Of a stretch of 28,302 bases of DNA, positions 18,464-28,302 are shown one piece after another. Below the pieces are notes generated by a model. It ran no database searches, had not been told where the DNA came from, and saw only the letters and a program-made list of their open reading frames with translations. Source of the DNA: Apostichopus parvimensis (lineage: Eukaryota; Echinodermata; Holothuroidea; Aspidochirotida; Stichopodidae); contig KN887256.1 of NCBI GenBank assembly GCA_000934455.1, forward strand, positions 39,385-67,686. Reading direction: 5' to 3'. The stretch's first letter is position 1. Every line of letters begins with the position of its first letter. Made by a program: the position numbers and the translations under genes.

Positions 18464-21400
18464 CAACCTATTGTAGTTATTCGGTTTGCTCTGGGGCTGC
18501 ACCAGGTTTGAGATGAAAGGAGAGGTAGGAATCAGTGCAATATTCAGAGGTTATTATCTTCCCTTTCCCCGGGACCTAAGGGACATACACTGAAACAGAG
18601 CCGTGCATGATGCTCTTGTCCAACTACGGAAGACTTATGCGGCCACGACCCCCCTCAATATAAACCACGGATAAATTACATACAAGCCAACGTTTGTAGA
18701 ACGACAAATCCAAAAAAATTTGAAACGAAAAACAACAATTTTGAAACGACAAACTCGTTAAAAAGACGAACGATTTTTCTTTAAAACGACAAACACAAAT
18801 TATTAAAACGAAACCGAAAAAAAAAACAAAAAAACATTCGGTTGCATGTACCGACCACAGAAAATGATATCACTCAAATTCGTCTTAATGTATGTTACTT
18901 ATGACAATATCGTTTTACAAAAGCTAGAATTGCCTGAATTTCAGCATGGGACAACTCCATGATGAAATATTGCTGAATAAGGCGGTCTCGATCCATACCG
19001 AGACTTTCAGAACGCATATCGAAAGTCTGGTAACACCTACCTGCTCAGTCAGATCTCAATGTGTGACTACATTTATTTATTTTCTTGTTGTACTTTTCGT
19101 TTTACTAAATTGGTTTTTTTTTTTTTAAATTTGTGTTTTCTTTTTAAAAATGTTGTCTTCTGTACGTGGTTTATATATTTTTGTGGCAGGCCCGCATTAG
19201 TCTTCTGAACCAGGGAGTTGTTATGGAACTCCCTGATCAAACACAGAACCGACAGGAAAACATTGTTACCGCCATCAATTTATTGAACTGGGATGCTACT
19301 AGCATGTTTATCGTCGGGCACTTTGGTCACAAGGAGAGAAAAAAAGTGACGTCGTACATAAATAAACCGGCTAAGGTTTAAGGGATTTTAAGCTTCAACT
19401 AAATCCGTCTGTCTGCAGAATTCACTTGGTTCGTACTTGATCTTAATTTTGATTGCATATATTTTCTTTATTTAGCCATACATCACATGCTTTATAAAAA
19501 AATTCGATGATTTTGTACTCGGACATGGCTTTAGCCTTTACTCTTTACTTTATTAATCATGCAGTCAATAAACATGTTGCTGTTTTAACTGTGTTTACGA
19601 CGAGTATGGTATTTTGAAAGCTTAGCCTAGGTTAACAACAGCGTAGTACTCTTAACTTATAGTAATCATCTAACGTTAGGCTACTACTTAGTTGTCTAGC
19701 AGTAGTAGGTGTAGAATATTGAAACTAACGTGATTAATGTTAAGATAGAACAACGTTAGTTTCTTAAGCAAATTTAGGTATGGTATCATGTTTTGAATGA
19801 GATGTATTTATAATATATACATAAATCTTACTAGCCTAGCCTAACTCCTTCATCCATGGCTTGAGGTTGAAGGCCTGTATAACTATAAAGCACACTTCGT
19901 AATGGTAGTACCAAAAAATACTATACAACATTGTCTTTATGCCCGAGTTAGGCCTAACATTAATCTTAAGAATGCTGCACCCATTTGTCCTTACCACTTG
20001 GTCCTATTTGACAGTGACAGTGCCTAGGTCTGGCACCCTGTGAGTAAGAGTTTCTGCTCTCACTAATTGCCCAGCAGTGAATACGGAAACAGGGGTCTAG
20101 GCTAGTCTTTTGTCATTTTATGAGTTACCCTGGATCCCATGTCTTTTAAGATTCTGCTCATTACTACTAAACCTAATGAAATGTAAGCCCATTCTGGGAA
20201 ATGAAAGATAATGGAAATATGGATACGTATGGATTATTCATCGCAAATCACCCTTCTAGCTTAGTCATATACCATTGCACATGCAAAGCTGTACTGTAGT
20301 CACTGACAACTATATGCATACTCACCATGTCTGTGAAGGAATTGTTTCTTTGCCAGCTTATATGATATGCACTACCACAAATTTTCAATGGAGGCTCTCA
20401 TGTGATATTATTGTGTTATTTCATGGTGGGTCCAGTAATGGCACACTTACACAACATTTGAACCGGCAATTTTTTTTTCAAATGTCATATAAAATTTCTC
20501 TAATTCTTATATATCTAGTTTATCAAATGTTTCAACAATGTGCACATCTATATAATACATATATTGAAAAGGGTGTTGATGAAAATGTGGGTAATTTGCT
20601 GTGGTAGTATCTTCGCTAATTAATAGCGTCATTGTTATACATACCTACCTGCAGTGTACATTTCTTTCATTTCATTGAATACAATCACTTAGCAACTGAT
20701 ATTATAAGGCAAGCTAACATGAAAACTGTTATTGGATTGTGATGGTTTGGACATAGCTGAGAGATAAGCTAACATGCTTGGACACATCAAATGGAATTGT
20801 TTAGTGGTAAAATCATGAAATTCCAAAAGTGTGTCATAAGAGGTACTGCCTCATAATTGTCTTCTCGACTATATGTACAACAACGTGCAAATTACTTGTT
20901 AGTGTTTTATATTTCTTTTAAATGTTCAATCGCTTAATAAAACTGTTCAGACACTGAAATCTATTCAGATACATGCTTGACAATTCCAGTTCAGCTGTGA
21001 TGTTCATGCCTTTCAAATGCGTGGTCAACGACCATTGTACTCAGCTTTCAGATCAGTGTGGTTCGTGCTTGCAAACAATATTGCAATGAGCGAGGCAGTA
21101 TTCTAAATTTATGCTACCAATACAGTACCATTGATTGAATTTTTTATGGTTCTACCACATTAGCATATATCTAGCAATTTCCATTGGCCTCTTTTTGAAG
21201 AAGATTTTAACTATGATAGAAAACACAGGCTCTATATCATTTGATTCAGCAAGTGTTGTCACTAATAGTTTTGATGTTCTACTTCTGTGGTGCCGTCGAT
21301 GATCAAACCGTTGTGGAATATGTCGTAATGATGGGGTGTCATCCGCTGTGCAAGTATGTGAATAAATGTGTATGTCATTTTACATCCTGGAAAATTATAT

Positions 21401-21603
21401 CATTCACATGTACAGTATGTCTGTGCTTCTGGACAGTAAATTAAATGGCAACTTTTCAATGGTTGTAATTATTGAGGCTGCAAAAACAATTTCAGAAGGG
21501 TTATTTAAATTTTTTACAACAAAGTTGTAAGAAACAAACTGAAGTATTTTTGCTGCGAAATAAAACCTAAGAGAAGTTCTTTTCTTGTTTTCCCCACTTG
21601 CAG
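18464..21603. other. Upstream region of MKK3/6
   Basis: No coding gene is supported here. The 18600-19400 part has more CpG than its surroundings and may contain the kinase promoter or its first non-coding exon, since the ATG exon begins with a splice acceptor. Visible structure includes stem-loops at 18986-19028, a 9-bp perfect stem CAGGGAGTT / AACTCCCTG near 19211-19236, and an 11-bp inverted repeat GAAACTAACGT (19721-19731 and 19753-19763). From 19800 to 21600 I see only AT-rich unique-looking sequence. Confidence 0.5.
19347..19354. promoter_or_regulatory. Possible CRE/ATF half-matched site
   Basis: TGACGTCG differs by one base from the CREB/ATF site TGACGTCA. It sits in the CpG-richer block upstream of the stress kinase gene. 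A single 8-mer is weak evidence, and the distance to the transcription start is unknown. Confidence 0.2.
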
Positions 21604-21638
21604 CTAAAATACTGACGACAAGTTTGTAAACATGGATG
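21604..21638 (+). CDS. MAP2K6: MKK3/6 exon with start codon
   Basis: The ATG at 21632 is followed by GAT and one base of the next codon, then a GTGAGT donor. A strong pyrimidine tract and CAG end at 21603, so this is probably an internal exon with about 28 bases of 5-prime UTR and only 7 coding bases. One or more non-coding exons would lie upstream. The start is supported by the in-phase join to the docking-motif exon and by the similar short leader of vertebrate MKK6. Confidence 0.75.
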
Positions 21639-24600
21639 GTGAGTTCAATAGTTACAAGCTTTTTGACCCAAATATTGTTAAAGTCAATTAATATATATCA
21701 TTTGATATTTTTCATCCCTTTTTTTTTTTTTTTACATTTTATATCATTTTCATGGATTTTGATAAATTTTGAATGATCGTCACACACAATTATATACACA
21801 ATTCTACGGCGAATTTGATATGGCGAATTTGATATTTCTCTTTTCTGAAGCAGCAAATGGAAGGCGTCCAAGAATGGGCTTAAAAATATTTCCACCTAGT
21901 ACTCCACAACCACCTGCCAGGTAAGAGGTTTTTTTTCCATTCTTTTTCTGGTTGATAGTGTTTCAAAGAGATTTCCCATTGACAGAACTGAATATGTTTT
22001 ACTACAAACTAATGCAAAATAATGCTTTATGATGAATAAATGTCTCATTCTAACACTGCAATCGATATGATATATATGATAAAACTCGTCATATAGTGTC
22101 ATGCAATGCATTCTACTGTCTGTCATTGAATTACTCAGTGTTCCACAAATTTTACATCACAATGCTCTGTTGGCTCATTCATGTATACCTGCCTATAATT
22201 CATGATTCTTTGTAGGAATTGGTTATGGCCACGACGTCAATGTATCTATTAAGATGATCCGTTTATATTTCAGACCTCCAGAAGAGGTTGACAGACAAGC
22301 TAAGATTGTCAGCAACGGGAAAGAATATCCCCTGAAAGGGGAAGACCTCTCAAAGATCACTCAGCTTGGTATAGGAGGTTATGGAGTGGTGGACAAGATG
22401 AAACATGAACCTAGTGGAAAAGAAATGGCAGTGAAGGTCAGTACCGCGGTGTCACCTTGTACGCTCGATGGGTATGTTAGGAAGGGGACATTGACCCGAA
22501 GGGGTCAGTCGGGGCACAGTGCTGACAGAATGTAAGCAATTTTTACGAGCTAGGCTAGTTAGATCCAAGTGTGAGTACATGTTCAGGAGACAGGAAGTTT
22601 GTGTCATTGGTAAATACCCAAACTAGACTTTTGACATTCGTTTTTTCACTTCCTACGGATTCACTTCCATAAATTTGACTAACTGCTAAAAGTTGCGGAT
22701 CAACTCTCATGAACTTCTCTCCTCTAGTCCAAGAAATGGTCCATATGAGCATCAATAATCTCAGCCGACGTGACCTCTCCAGCCCGATTAATATCTTCAC
22801 ATTTTGAATATCAATTTTGAGGATTTCTGTACTTCTCTAATCTTAAAAAAACATTTGAAATTATCAAGCTTCAGTGTACAACAAATGCTATCCATCATTG
22901 TATCTGTGCATCAGATCTGCCTCTCATATAGGATGTATGTGTATCTCTTGAATGGGTAAAATCAAAAGTGAAACGCAACTACAATGACTGACGACCAGTT
23001 CACAACTTTTGTCGGATGCTTTCGGTTTTTGTTTTGTTCAACCATCTTGAGCCAATTTTCAGCTTTCATTTTACACAGGATATATAGTATTCTAAATGGA
23101 ACATGTGAATCTATTCTAGATCCTACTATATGACATTGCAAAATTGTTGGTTACAACTTCTCCACACTCAGCTTCTCAGCTTCTCAACTTCTCTACACTA
23201 GATATAAATATAAATGTGAATGAAAATGTAAATAAAAATCCGAAGCCCAATACCTTGACACAAGACAGGAAAATGCAGGCAGGGTGGTGGCAGGAAGGGT
23301 GGGGTGGGGGGGGCAGTTTTCAGTGGTGTAGCAGTTGCATAATGTGGCCATATATAATGAAAAATCATTGCTGTGAAATTCATCTGGGGACCAGAACATT
23401 TTGCACAAATATTCACTTTTTTTTACCGACGTATCTCTCACTTCTCTTCGACCCTGACAGAGAATCCGGTTTCAGGTTAATACCAAGGAAGACCAGAGGC
23501 TGTTGATGGATCTGGACGTATGCATCAGGAGCTCAGATTGCCAGTACACTGTCCAATTTTTCGGTGCCTTATTTTATGAGGTAAGATTGCTCAAAGATTG
23601 GTAACATAAGTATCAATTAGCGTCAAATACGTACTCAAAAATGTGCTGAAAAGTGTGTTTTTTTTTCTTCTTTTATTTAAACTTTTTTCCATTTTTAGCA
23701 TATCTATCAGTTTTTTTCATTTTGGTGTTATAGTATATTTCCTTGTTAAATAAAAGAACTTGTTTAGATTTGTTTCGTCAAATTTCAATTGAAGTAGTGA
23801 AGCAAAACTTTGCCCATATTTCTGTTACATGTGTTTTATGCTACTTTTGGATGAAAGTGTCCGGCCGAACCAAATGTCGAGAATTGGATGAAATTCATGA
23901 ATTGTTCACTCAGTAAACATTCATTGGGTGGACAAATCTCGGAGGATGTTTTTACTTTGCTTAATTGCAATCTTATTTAATAATTACTCACATATGTTTG
24001 AGAACCCCCAAAAAGTACAAATGGAAAGTACAATTGAACACCTTTTTTTTCTTCCTCTTTTTTCGTTTAATTTGTGTTGATTTTTGGGACTATGACATAT
24101 CGAGACTTAAATTCTGGCTAAAGTCATTCCTGATTCTGATTATCTTTTCCATGTCTTACTGTACAAGATTTTCTTTTGAAAATTTTCCTTGTCGATATAG
24201 CTCTCGTAATGCTTCACTTTAACAGGGAGATGTCTGGATATGCATGGAGGTGATGGATACGTGTTTGGATAAATTCTACAAGGCAGCCAAAAAGAGAAAC
24301 ATGCAGATGCCAGAAAATATACTCAGCAAAGTAACATATGCAGTAAGTAAATCTTTTATAGATATCCGTGTCTGTTCAATTACCCAGGTGGGAAATTAAG
24401 ATGGCAGATAGTGGAGCAAGTGGGCAAGGGGTGGTGAAAAATGGGTGGGGGAAGGGGGGAGGAGAGGGGATAGATAGGTTTACCGTTTCTGATTCTTTGT
24501 TTGGTTGTTGGTGTTAGATTTCTGTGAGCTTTTTTATTCCTTCCAAGTAGCTCATATCAGAGCACTGCATAAGGAAACATACTTCTCATGTTTTCTGGGA

Positions 24601-27600
24601 AACAGGTAAAGTATGGAAAATGGAGAAGCTTTTTTTCTGGGTCTTAAAAGCATTTAATTTTGGAGTTTAGTCTGGAAATGTGAGGAGAAATCCTTTTTTG
24701 AACGCTTTTTTGTTTCATGCCAAAACAATCGGCAAAAAGATCACGCTTGGATGTATACTCTCTCTTTGTGAAATTTTGCTATTTACAGGACCAAATAGCT
24801 GTTTGCATACATGTTTTAAGAGTAACAGTTGTTACACACCTTCTATAGGTTAGCCTAACATTATGTCCTCATTAGCGTGTAGGCTTCTTAGTACACTGGT
24901 AATACATATTGTGGTCTTGAAAAAGAAAACCCAAAAACAGCATGGAAACCATGAGGAAAATATACAGATAGTTCAGTTTATAACATATCTGGTATCGCAT
25001 TGCAAAATGATCTCCAAAGTTTTATTTTCATGACTGGTTTAAATTGGGACTGTTCTAAGGATGTTACTGGTGTCACACAATGCTGTTGATAAGTGGTGGT
25101 TTACTCTTGTAGGTCTCTATTTGCTATTGCCAGGCCATCACTGTTGTAGGTAATTACTGTTTTTGCTCGTTACTGTTGTTAGACTTGTTGTTGTTGTTGC
25201 TGTCCTCTATCCTAGTGTCTCTGTTTAGATGATCTTTTGTTATACAAGTTTTATAGGTCTCTGTTTTCTATTGCCAAGCCATCACTGTTGTAGGTCATTA
25301 ATGTTTTTTGTTTGTTACTGTTGTTAGACTTGACTGTTGTTGTCTCTGTTTAGATGATCCTTTGTTATATAGTGGTATAGTTATGCTATCAATTTAAGGG
25401 ACACATTTGCTTTTATTTTATATTTTCCTCTCAATAGACAGTCAGTGCCCTCCACTACCTCCAAACAGAACTTAAGGTCATGCACCGAGATGTGAAACCC
25501 TCCAATATACTTGCCAACAGAAATGGTGAAATCAAAGTCTGTGACTTTGGTGTCAGTGGTCAGTTAGTCGACTCCTTAGCTAAGACGATAGAGGCTGGTA
25601 GTAAACCATACATGGCTGTAAGTATATCAGCTACAACGATCTCGCACTCTTTATCACAAATCAACTTGGAAATCCTTCATAAAGTCTTTTGTTTTTAGAG
25701 TAGCTGGTTAATTTTCATGATCGTATTCCACTTTGTTAAAGATTAACAAAATCCGACAAGATTTGACTTGTGAAAAGACATTCTTGAGTAAGCCTTCGTG
25801 AAGTTGTTTTTTAAGTGAAACAGTCACAATTAGTTTGTTAGTCACTGCAGTGAATGATGGTGACTGTAATGACCTCAGCTTGATTTTTATATGCAAAATA
25901 CCACTTCGAAATATGCAAACTATAAACAAGTTCGCATGTTGTATGCATCATTGTACTGGAAGCATGTTCTGGAAGCATGAAAATAATTGTTTTCATCACA
26001 TACATATGATTGATAGCATCATATATGCCCAACAAGCTTGTTAGGACAAACTACTCATCCCACTCTAAAATCCCAAATTTTCTTCCAAAGGAGAGGGAGA
26101 GATGCAGTGTCCCACTTTTTAAACCAAAGAGATATGGTAACCATGAGTATAGATGTTGAAAGATGTTATAAAGATGAAAACATATTATTTTAGAATTACC
26201 TTTGATGTTTGAACTGTACAGTATTTTTGTATCACCATAGCTTTAATGTATTTTTCTATCCTATTATAGGTTTTTATGGTGTATACCTTTTAGGCGATAT
26301 TTTTCTACTAATTGCTTTTGAATGTTTTTCCTGTTTTTTAAATGTTTCCTGTATATTAATTGTTTCAATTCCTGTAAAGCGCTTCGAGCAGCGTTGCTGA
26401 TGAACGCGCTATATTAGTACTATTTTATTATTATAAAGATGAATCGTGACTGCAAGCAACAGGAACCTGAATTTAAACAAGAAACTGATTATGTCAGCAA
26501 GAAAAATTGTAATTTTGTTTTTATGTGACAATTTTCATCTCCATGAGACCCCCATGACATCAAATGTTTGTTTGTTTACTCAATTCAGCTTGAAGAGTCA
26601 TCATTTGTAAGAAGTACACAAAGGAAAATAACAAAAGGTTTCAAGACATCTTTCTCCCATTTGAATAGAATAGATACCTCAAATCAAATCACTAGAAACA
26701 AAACCCGCTTCTATAACTCAAAAAAAGGACATGTTTATAGATTGTCTCCATGGTGGTTATCTCTTTAGTCTCTGTAGCATATTTCTGGATAGATGTTTAA
26801 TCCCTTCATTTGCGTTCTTTACCCATTTTGTTGTAGCCGGAGAGAATTGATCCCGCCAATCCTGCTAAAAACAAAGGGTTTGACATCAAATCTGACATAT
26901 GGAGTCTTGGAATAACCATTGTAAGTAGATGTAGATGCAAATGTAAGGAAGAAGGCATCAGTCTTAAATGCTTTGAATTCATAGAGGGTTTAGACGTCTC
27001 CTTGAAATTTTTTTCCAACTCAAAGAAAGTTCCCATAAATTTGAAGCCTCAGAATTACAAGTGCTGGTTCCTTGAAACTGAGCTTTTCCGGCCCTTAGTT
27101 GGTGACGATCCCTTTGCACAACCATTTCTGTGCTGGGAGGTGCAAGTCAGAAAATACTGTACCTTACATACATTGTAACCAAGGATGACTGTTAGCACAG
27201 ACAGGGCTCGCAGCCATGAGGTTAACGGTCTTGAGACCTGTTTAAGCAATAAATTCGTCTGCATAATTTCCCGGTTAAGTTTTCAGTCCATGATTAACGC
27301 AGAGGTAAGTTGCATGGATAATAAGTAACATTTTCTGTTCGATTTTGACAAGTTGTTGCCCAGAAAGTTCATTCATCACACAGAATCCCACGCAAACATC
27401 GATCTTAGTACTACATGAAACATTTTTCTTGATTATTAAATATTGAAACTTGAACATTTTAGGCTAACCAAGCTGGAAAGTTGAAACTCAATTATTTTAT
27501 AATCAGATTACGACGGGTAAAATATCTTCAGAATGTTGCTTTAAATGCTGATATACCCTCACACTCACTTTTGCCTCTCTTCACTAGATGGAGCTTGCAG

Positions 27601-28184
27601 AGAATAAATACCCTTATGAGAAATGGCCCACCCCTTTTAAACAGCTGCAACAAGTTGTAAAGGAACCATCACCAAAACTTCCAGGGACCTTCTCTTGTGA
27701 GATAAGAGATTTCTTAGACCAATGGTTAGTCTGACTGACATTTTGTTTTTGTTTTTCTCAATGGATTTTGGTATTTTCAAGTTACTTTAGAAACTTTTCA
27801 CTGTTCTGGCCAAGTAATTATAAAATTCACAAGTGATGGCTTGTCCTCAATCCAAGAGATACTTACTCTGGTGTTTTTAATGTTTAAATTGATTATAGCT
27901 TCAGTTCAACTTATCAAAAAAAAAAAACAGAATATTGTATCCAAAAAGCTTGAATATGAAAAAAATGATTTGTGATAATTTAGATAATTATTCCCTTTTC
28001 AATTCTTGGACTTGATAAGACAAAGTAATGGAGTTTTTCACCTAAGGAAACTCAAGAAAACTTAACTTTCTCCTTAAAAGTTTAATTAATTTCCCAATTT
28101 TAAAATATCTTTGGTTTAATTTTTTTCATCCTTACTAGCTTACAGAAAGATGCAAAATTAAGACCAAACTACAGAAAACTCATG
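21604..28184 (+). CDS. MAP2K6: MAP kinase kinase, MKK3/6 type, 3-prime end missing
   Basis: This gene encodes a dual-specificity kinase expected to phosphorylate the Thr-Gly-Tyr loop of p38 MAP kinases in stress and immune signalling. The coding exons are 21632-21638, 21854-21920, 22274-22436, 23461-23580, 24226-24342, 25438-25617, 26837-26920, 27588-27724 and 28139-28184, giving 307 codons against about 334 in human MKK6. Visible elements are an N-terminal p38-docking motif (RRPRMGLKI, residues 6-14), the Gly loop GIGGYG (57-62), the ATP-binding Lys79, HRDVKPSN (catalytic Asp176), DFG (Asp194), the activation loop DSLAKT with Ser204 and Thr208, and PERI after Ala218. The GLKI leader, [12 protein letters not shown] and AKTIEAG favour MKK3/6 over MKK4; MKK7 and MEK1/2 fit less well. 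The last about 30 residues and the stop are off the right edge. Residue 213 is Ser where MKK3/4/6/7 usually have Cys. Confidence 0.94.
21854..21920 (+). CDS. MAP2K6: MKK3/6 exon with p38-docking motif
   Basis: It encodes [20 protein letters not shown] and A, entering in phase 1 and leaving in phase 2. Two basic residues, a spacer and the hydrophobic L-K-I form a D-type docking site like GKKRNPGLKI of MKK6. Two acceptors lie three bases apart (AAG then CAG), so a version starting at 21851 would add one Ala. The donor is GTAAGA. Confidence 0.88.
22274..22436 (+). CDS. MAP2K6: MKK3/6 exon with glycine loop and ATP lysine
   Basis: It covers residues 25-79. It starts [10 protein letters not shown] and includes [20 protein letters not shown] and [13 protein letters not shown], ending exactly after the ATP-binding Lys. 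The acceptor is TTTCAG and the donor GTCAGT. The frame stays open about 95 bases into the intron, but that extension has no kinase similarity. Confidence 0.95.
22437..24225 (+). other. MKK3/6 introns around the helix C exon
   Basis: Introns 22437-23460 and 23581-24225 are non-coding, with T-rich stretches and a GGGTGGGGTGGGGGGG run near 23298-23313. No transposon borders were identified. Confidence 0.6.
23461..23580 (+). CDS. MAP2K6: MKK3/6 exon with helix C
   Basis: It covers residues 80-119: [20 protein letters not shown], then [25 protein letters not shown] is the helix C core of the MKK3/4/6 group, and VQFFGALF is the strand 4-5 region. Both ends are in phase 0, with acceptor CCCTGACAG and donor GTAAGA. 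Confidence 0.95.
24226..24342 (+). CDS. MAP2K6: MKK3/6 exon with hinge
   Basis: It covers residues 120-158: [20 protein letters not shown], then [18 protein letters not shown]. The ICMEVMDT hinge and LDKFYK motif are typical of MKK3/6. Both ends are in phase 0. The acceptor is CTTTAACAG and the donor GTAAGT. Confidence 0.95.
24421..24474 (+). repeat. Purine-rich G tract in MKK3/6 intron
   Basis: GGGGTGG, GGGTGGGGG, GGGGGG and GGGG runs follow each other with almost only purines between them. The tract is in the sense strand of the kinase transcript, so an RNA quadruplex is possible. Confidence 0.6.
24475..25109 (+). other. MKK3/6 intron before the activation-loop exon
   Basis: AT-rich non-coding sequence between the purine tract and the tandem duplication; nothing else seen. 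Confidence 0.6.
25110..25370. repeat. Local tandem duplication in MKK3/6 intron
   Basis: Copy one (25110-25244) and copy two (25254-25370) share TAGGTCTCT, CTATTGCCA-GCCATCACTG, GTTACTGTTGTTAGACTTG and TCTCTGTTTAGATGATC in the same order. Differences are scattered substitutions and a TTG-repeat length change, so the duplication is old. Confidence 0.85.
25438..25617 (+). CDS. MAP2K6: MKK3/6 exon with catalytic and activation loops
   Basis: It covers residues 159-218, including [31 protein letters not shown] and AGSKPYMA. The catalytic Asp176, Mg-binding Asn181, DFG Asp194 and both expected activation-loop phosphosites (Ser204, Thr208) are intact, so an active kinase is predicted. The acceptor is CTCTCAATAG and the donor GTAAGT. 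Both ends are in phase 0. Confidence 0.96.
25618..26836 (+). other. MKK3/6 intron before the PERI exon
   Basis: Non-coding apart from the LINE/SINE tail. Short frames on both strands at 25700-26050 and 26568-26768 have no recognisable similarity. Confidence 0.6.
26369..26436 (+). mobile_element. LINE/SINE 3-prime tail
   Basis: TAAAGCGCTTCGAGCAGCG, then GAACGCGCTATATTAGTA and a TTATTATT tail form the 3-prime end shared by many invertebrate L2/CR1-like LINEs and their SINEs. The paired GCGCTTcg / GCGC segments could form a small stem that the reverse transcriptase recognises. The 5-prime limit is unclear; the T-rich 170 bases before it may belong to the same element. It is in the MKK3/6 intron between the activation-loop and PERI exons. 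Confidence 0.65.
26837..26920 (+). CDS. MAP2K6: MKK3/6 exon with PERI and helix F
   Basis: It covers residues 219-246: [20 protein letters not shown] followed by IWSLGITI. The Pro-Glu completes the APE motif split between exons, and D-x-WSLGI is the helix F signature. The acceptor is TTTTGTTGTAG and the donor GTAAGT. Confidence 0.95.
26921..28138 (+). other. MKK3/6 introns flanking the C-lobe exon
   Basis: Introns 26921-27587 and 27725-28138 are plain AT-rich sequence. No repeats or element ends were seen. Confidence 0.6.
27588..27724 (+). CDS. MAP2K6: MKK3/6 exon, C-lobe
   Basis: It begins [20 protein letters not shown], then [12 protein letters not shown] and EIRDFLDQ, covering residues 247-291. 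The F-KQL-QVV-EPSP-LP series is the MKK3/6 C-lobe pattern. The acceptor is TCTTCACTAG. The donor GTTAGT cuts a Cys codon after two bases. Confidence 0.94.
28139..28184 (+). CDS. MAP2K6: MKK3/6 exon, C-lobe helix H region
   Basis: It completes the Cys codon and encodes [15 protein letters not shown]. This matches CLKKNSKERPTYPELM of MKK6, with the conserved Arg of the kinase C-lobe. The acceptor is CCTTACTAG and the donor GTAAGT. The HPF motif and stop must be in a later exon off the window. Confidence 0.92.
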
Positions 28185-28302
28185 GTAAGTTTTTTCTTTT
28201 CTTTTCGTTTTTAAATCATTCTTATGCCCTTTTTATTGTTTCTTTTGAAAATTGTTTTATACTGTCCCTGGCACAAGTTTAGTACTACACCAACGTTTTT
28301 AG

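Noticed and set aside
19166-19381. 71-codon frame upstream of MKK3/6
   Set aside because: No similarity recognised; more likely promoter or non-coding exon sequence than a protein gene.
22254-22535. Alternative ATG start for the kinase at 22254
   Set aside because: It lies within the intron just before the acceptor; the upstream exons with the docking motif join in phase and match the MKK6 N-terminus.

Overview
The window is animal nuclear DNA: AT-rich, intron-dense, with GT-AG introns, non-coding expansions and several decayed transposons. The proteins and the repeat content fit a marine invertebrate deuterostome (an echinoderm or a relative). That placement is an inference from general character, not from a diagnostic marker. 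A scaffold gap of 665 N lies at 17524-18188.

Two conserved genes lie head to head. On the minus strand, about 44-16233, is TBL3/UTP13, a WD40 protein of the UTP-B part of the small-subunit processome. I could join 19 coding exons (714 codons) with matching splice phases; the C-terminal end is beyond the left edge. On the plus strand, about 21604-28184, is a MAP kinase kinase of the MKK3/6 type. It has nine exons holding 307 codons: the p38-docking N-terminus, the whole catalytic core and the activation loop. Its last exon or exons are beyond the right edge. The two proteins act in unrelated processes (ribosome assembly and stress signalling).

The introns of TBL3 hold most of the unusual material. 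There is a 1202-bp hAT-like element with a perfect 8-bp target duplication (intron 2), and a 78-bp minisatellite that carries copies of the exon 7 splice acceptor (intron 6). Intron 6 also has an 18-bp minisatellite and an LTR-like block. Two TTAA-flanked MITEs lie in introns 7 and 15, the latter a long foldback, and a 299-bp MITE lies in intron 14. The kinase introns hold a LINE/SINE-type 3-prime tail, a local tandem duplication and a purine-rich tract.

The 5.4-kb intergenic region holds a non-LTR reverse transcriptase fragment, the gap, the end of a DNA transposon, a direct repeat on both sides of the gap and G/C homopolymer-rich tracts. I saw no RNA genes and no bacterial-type features. 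I did not find a new enzymatic or defence system. The most original signal is the splice-acceptor-bearing minisatellite at the 5-prime boundary of TBL3 exon 7.
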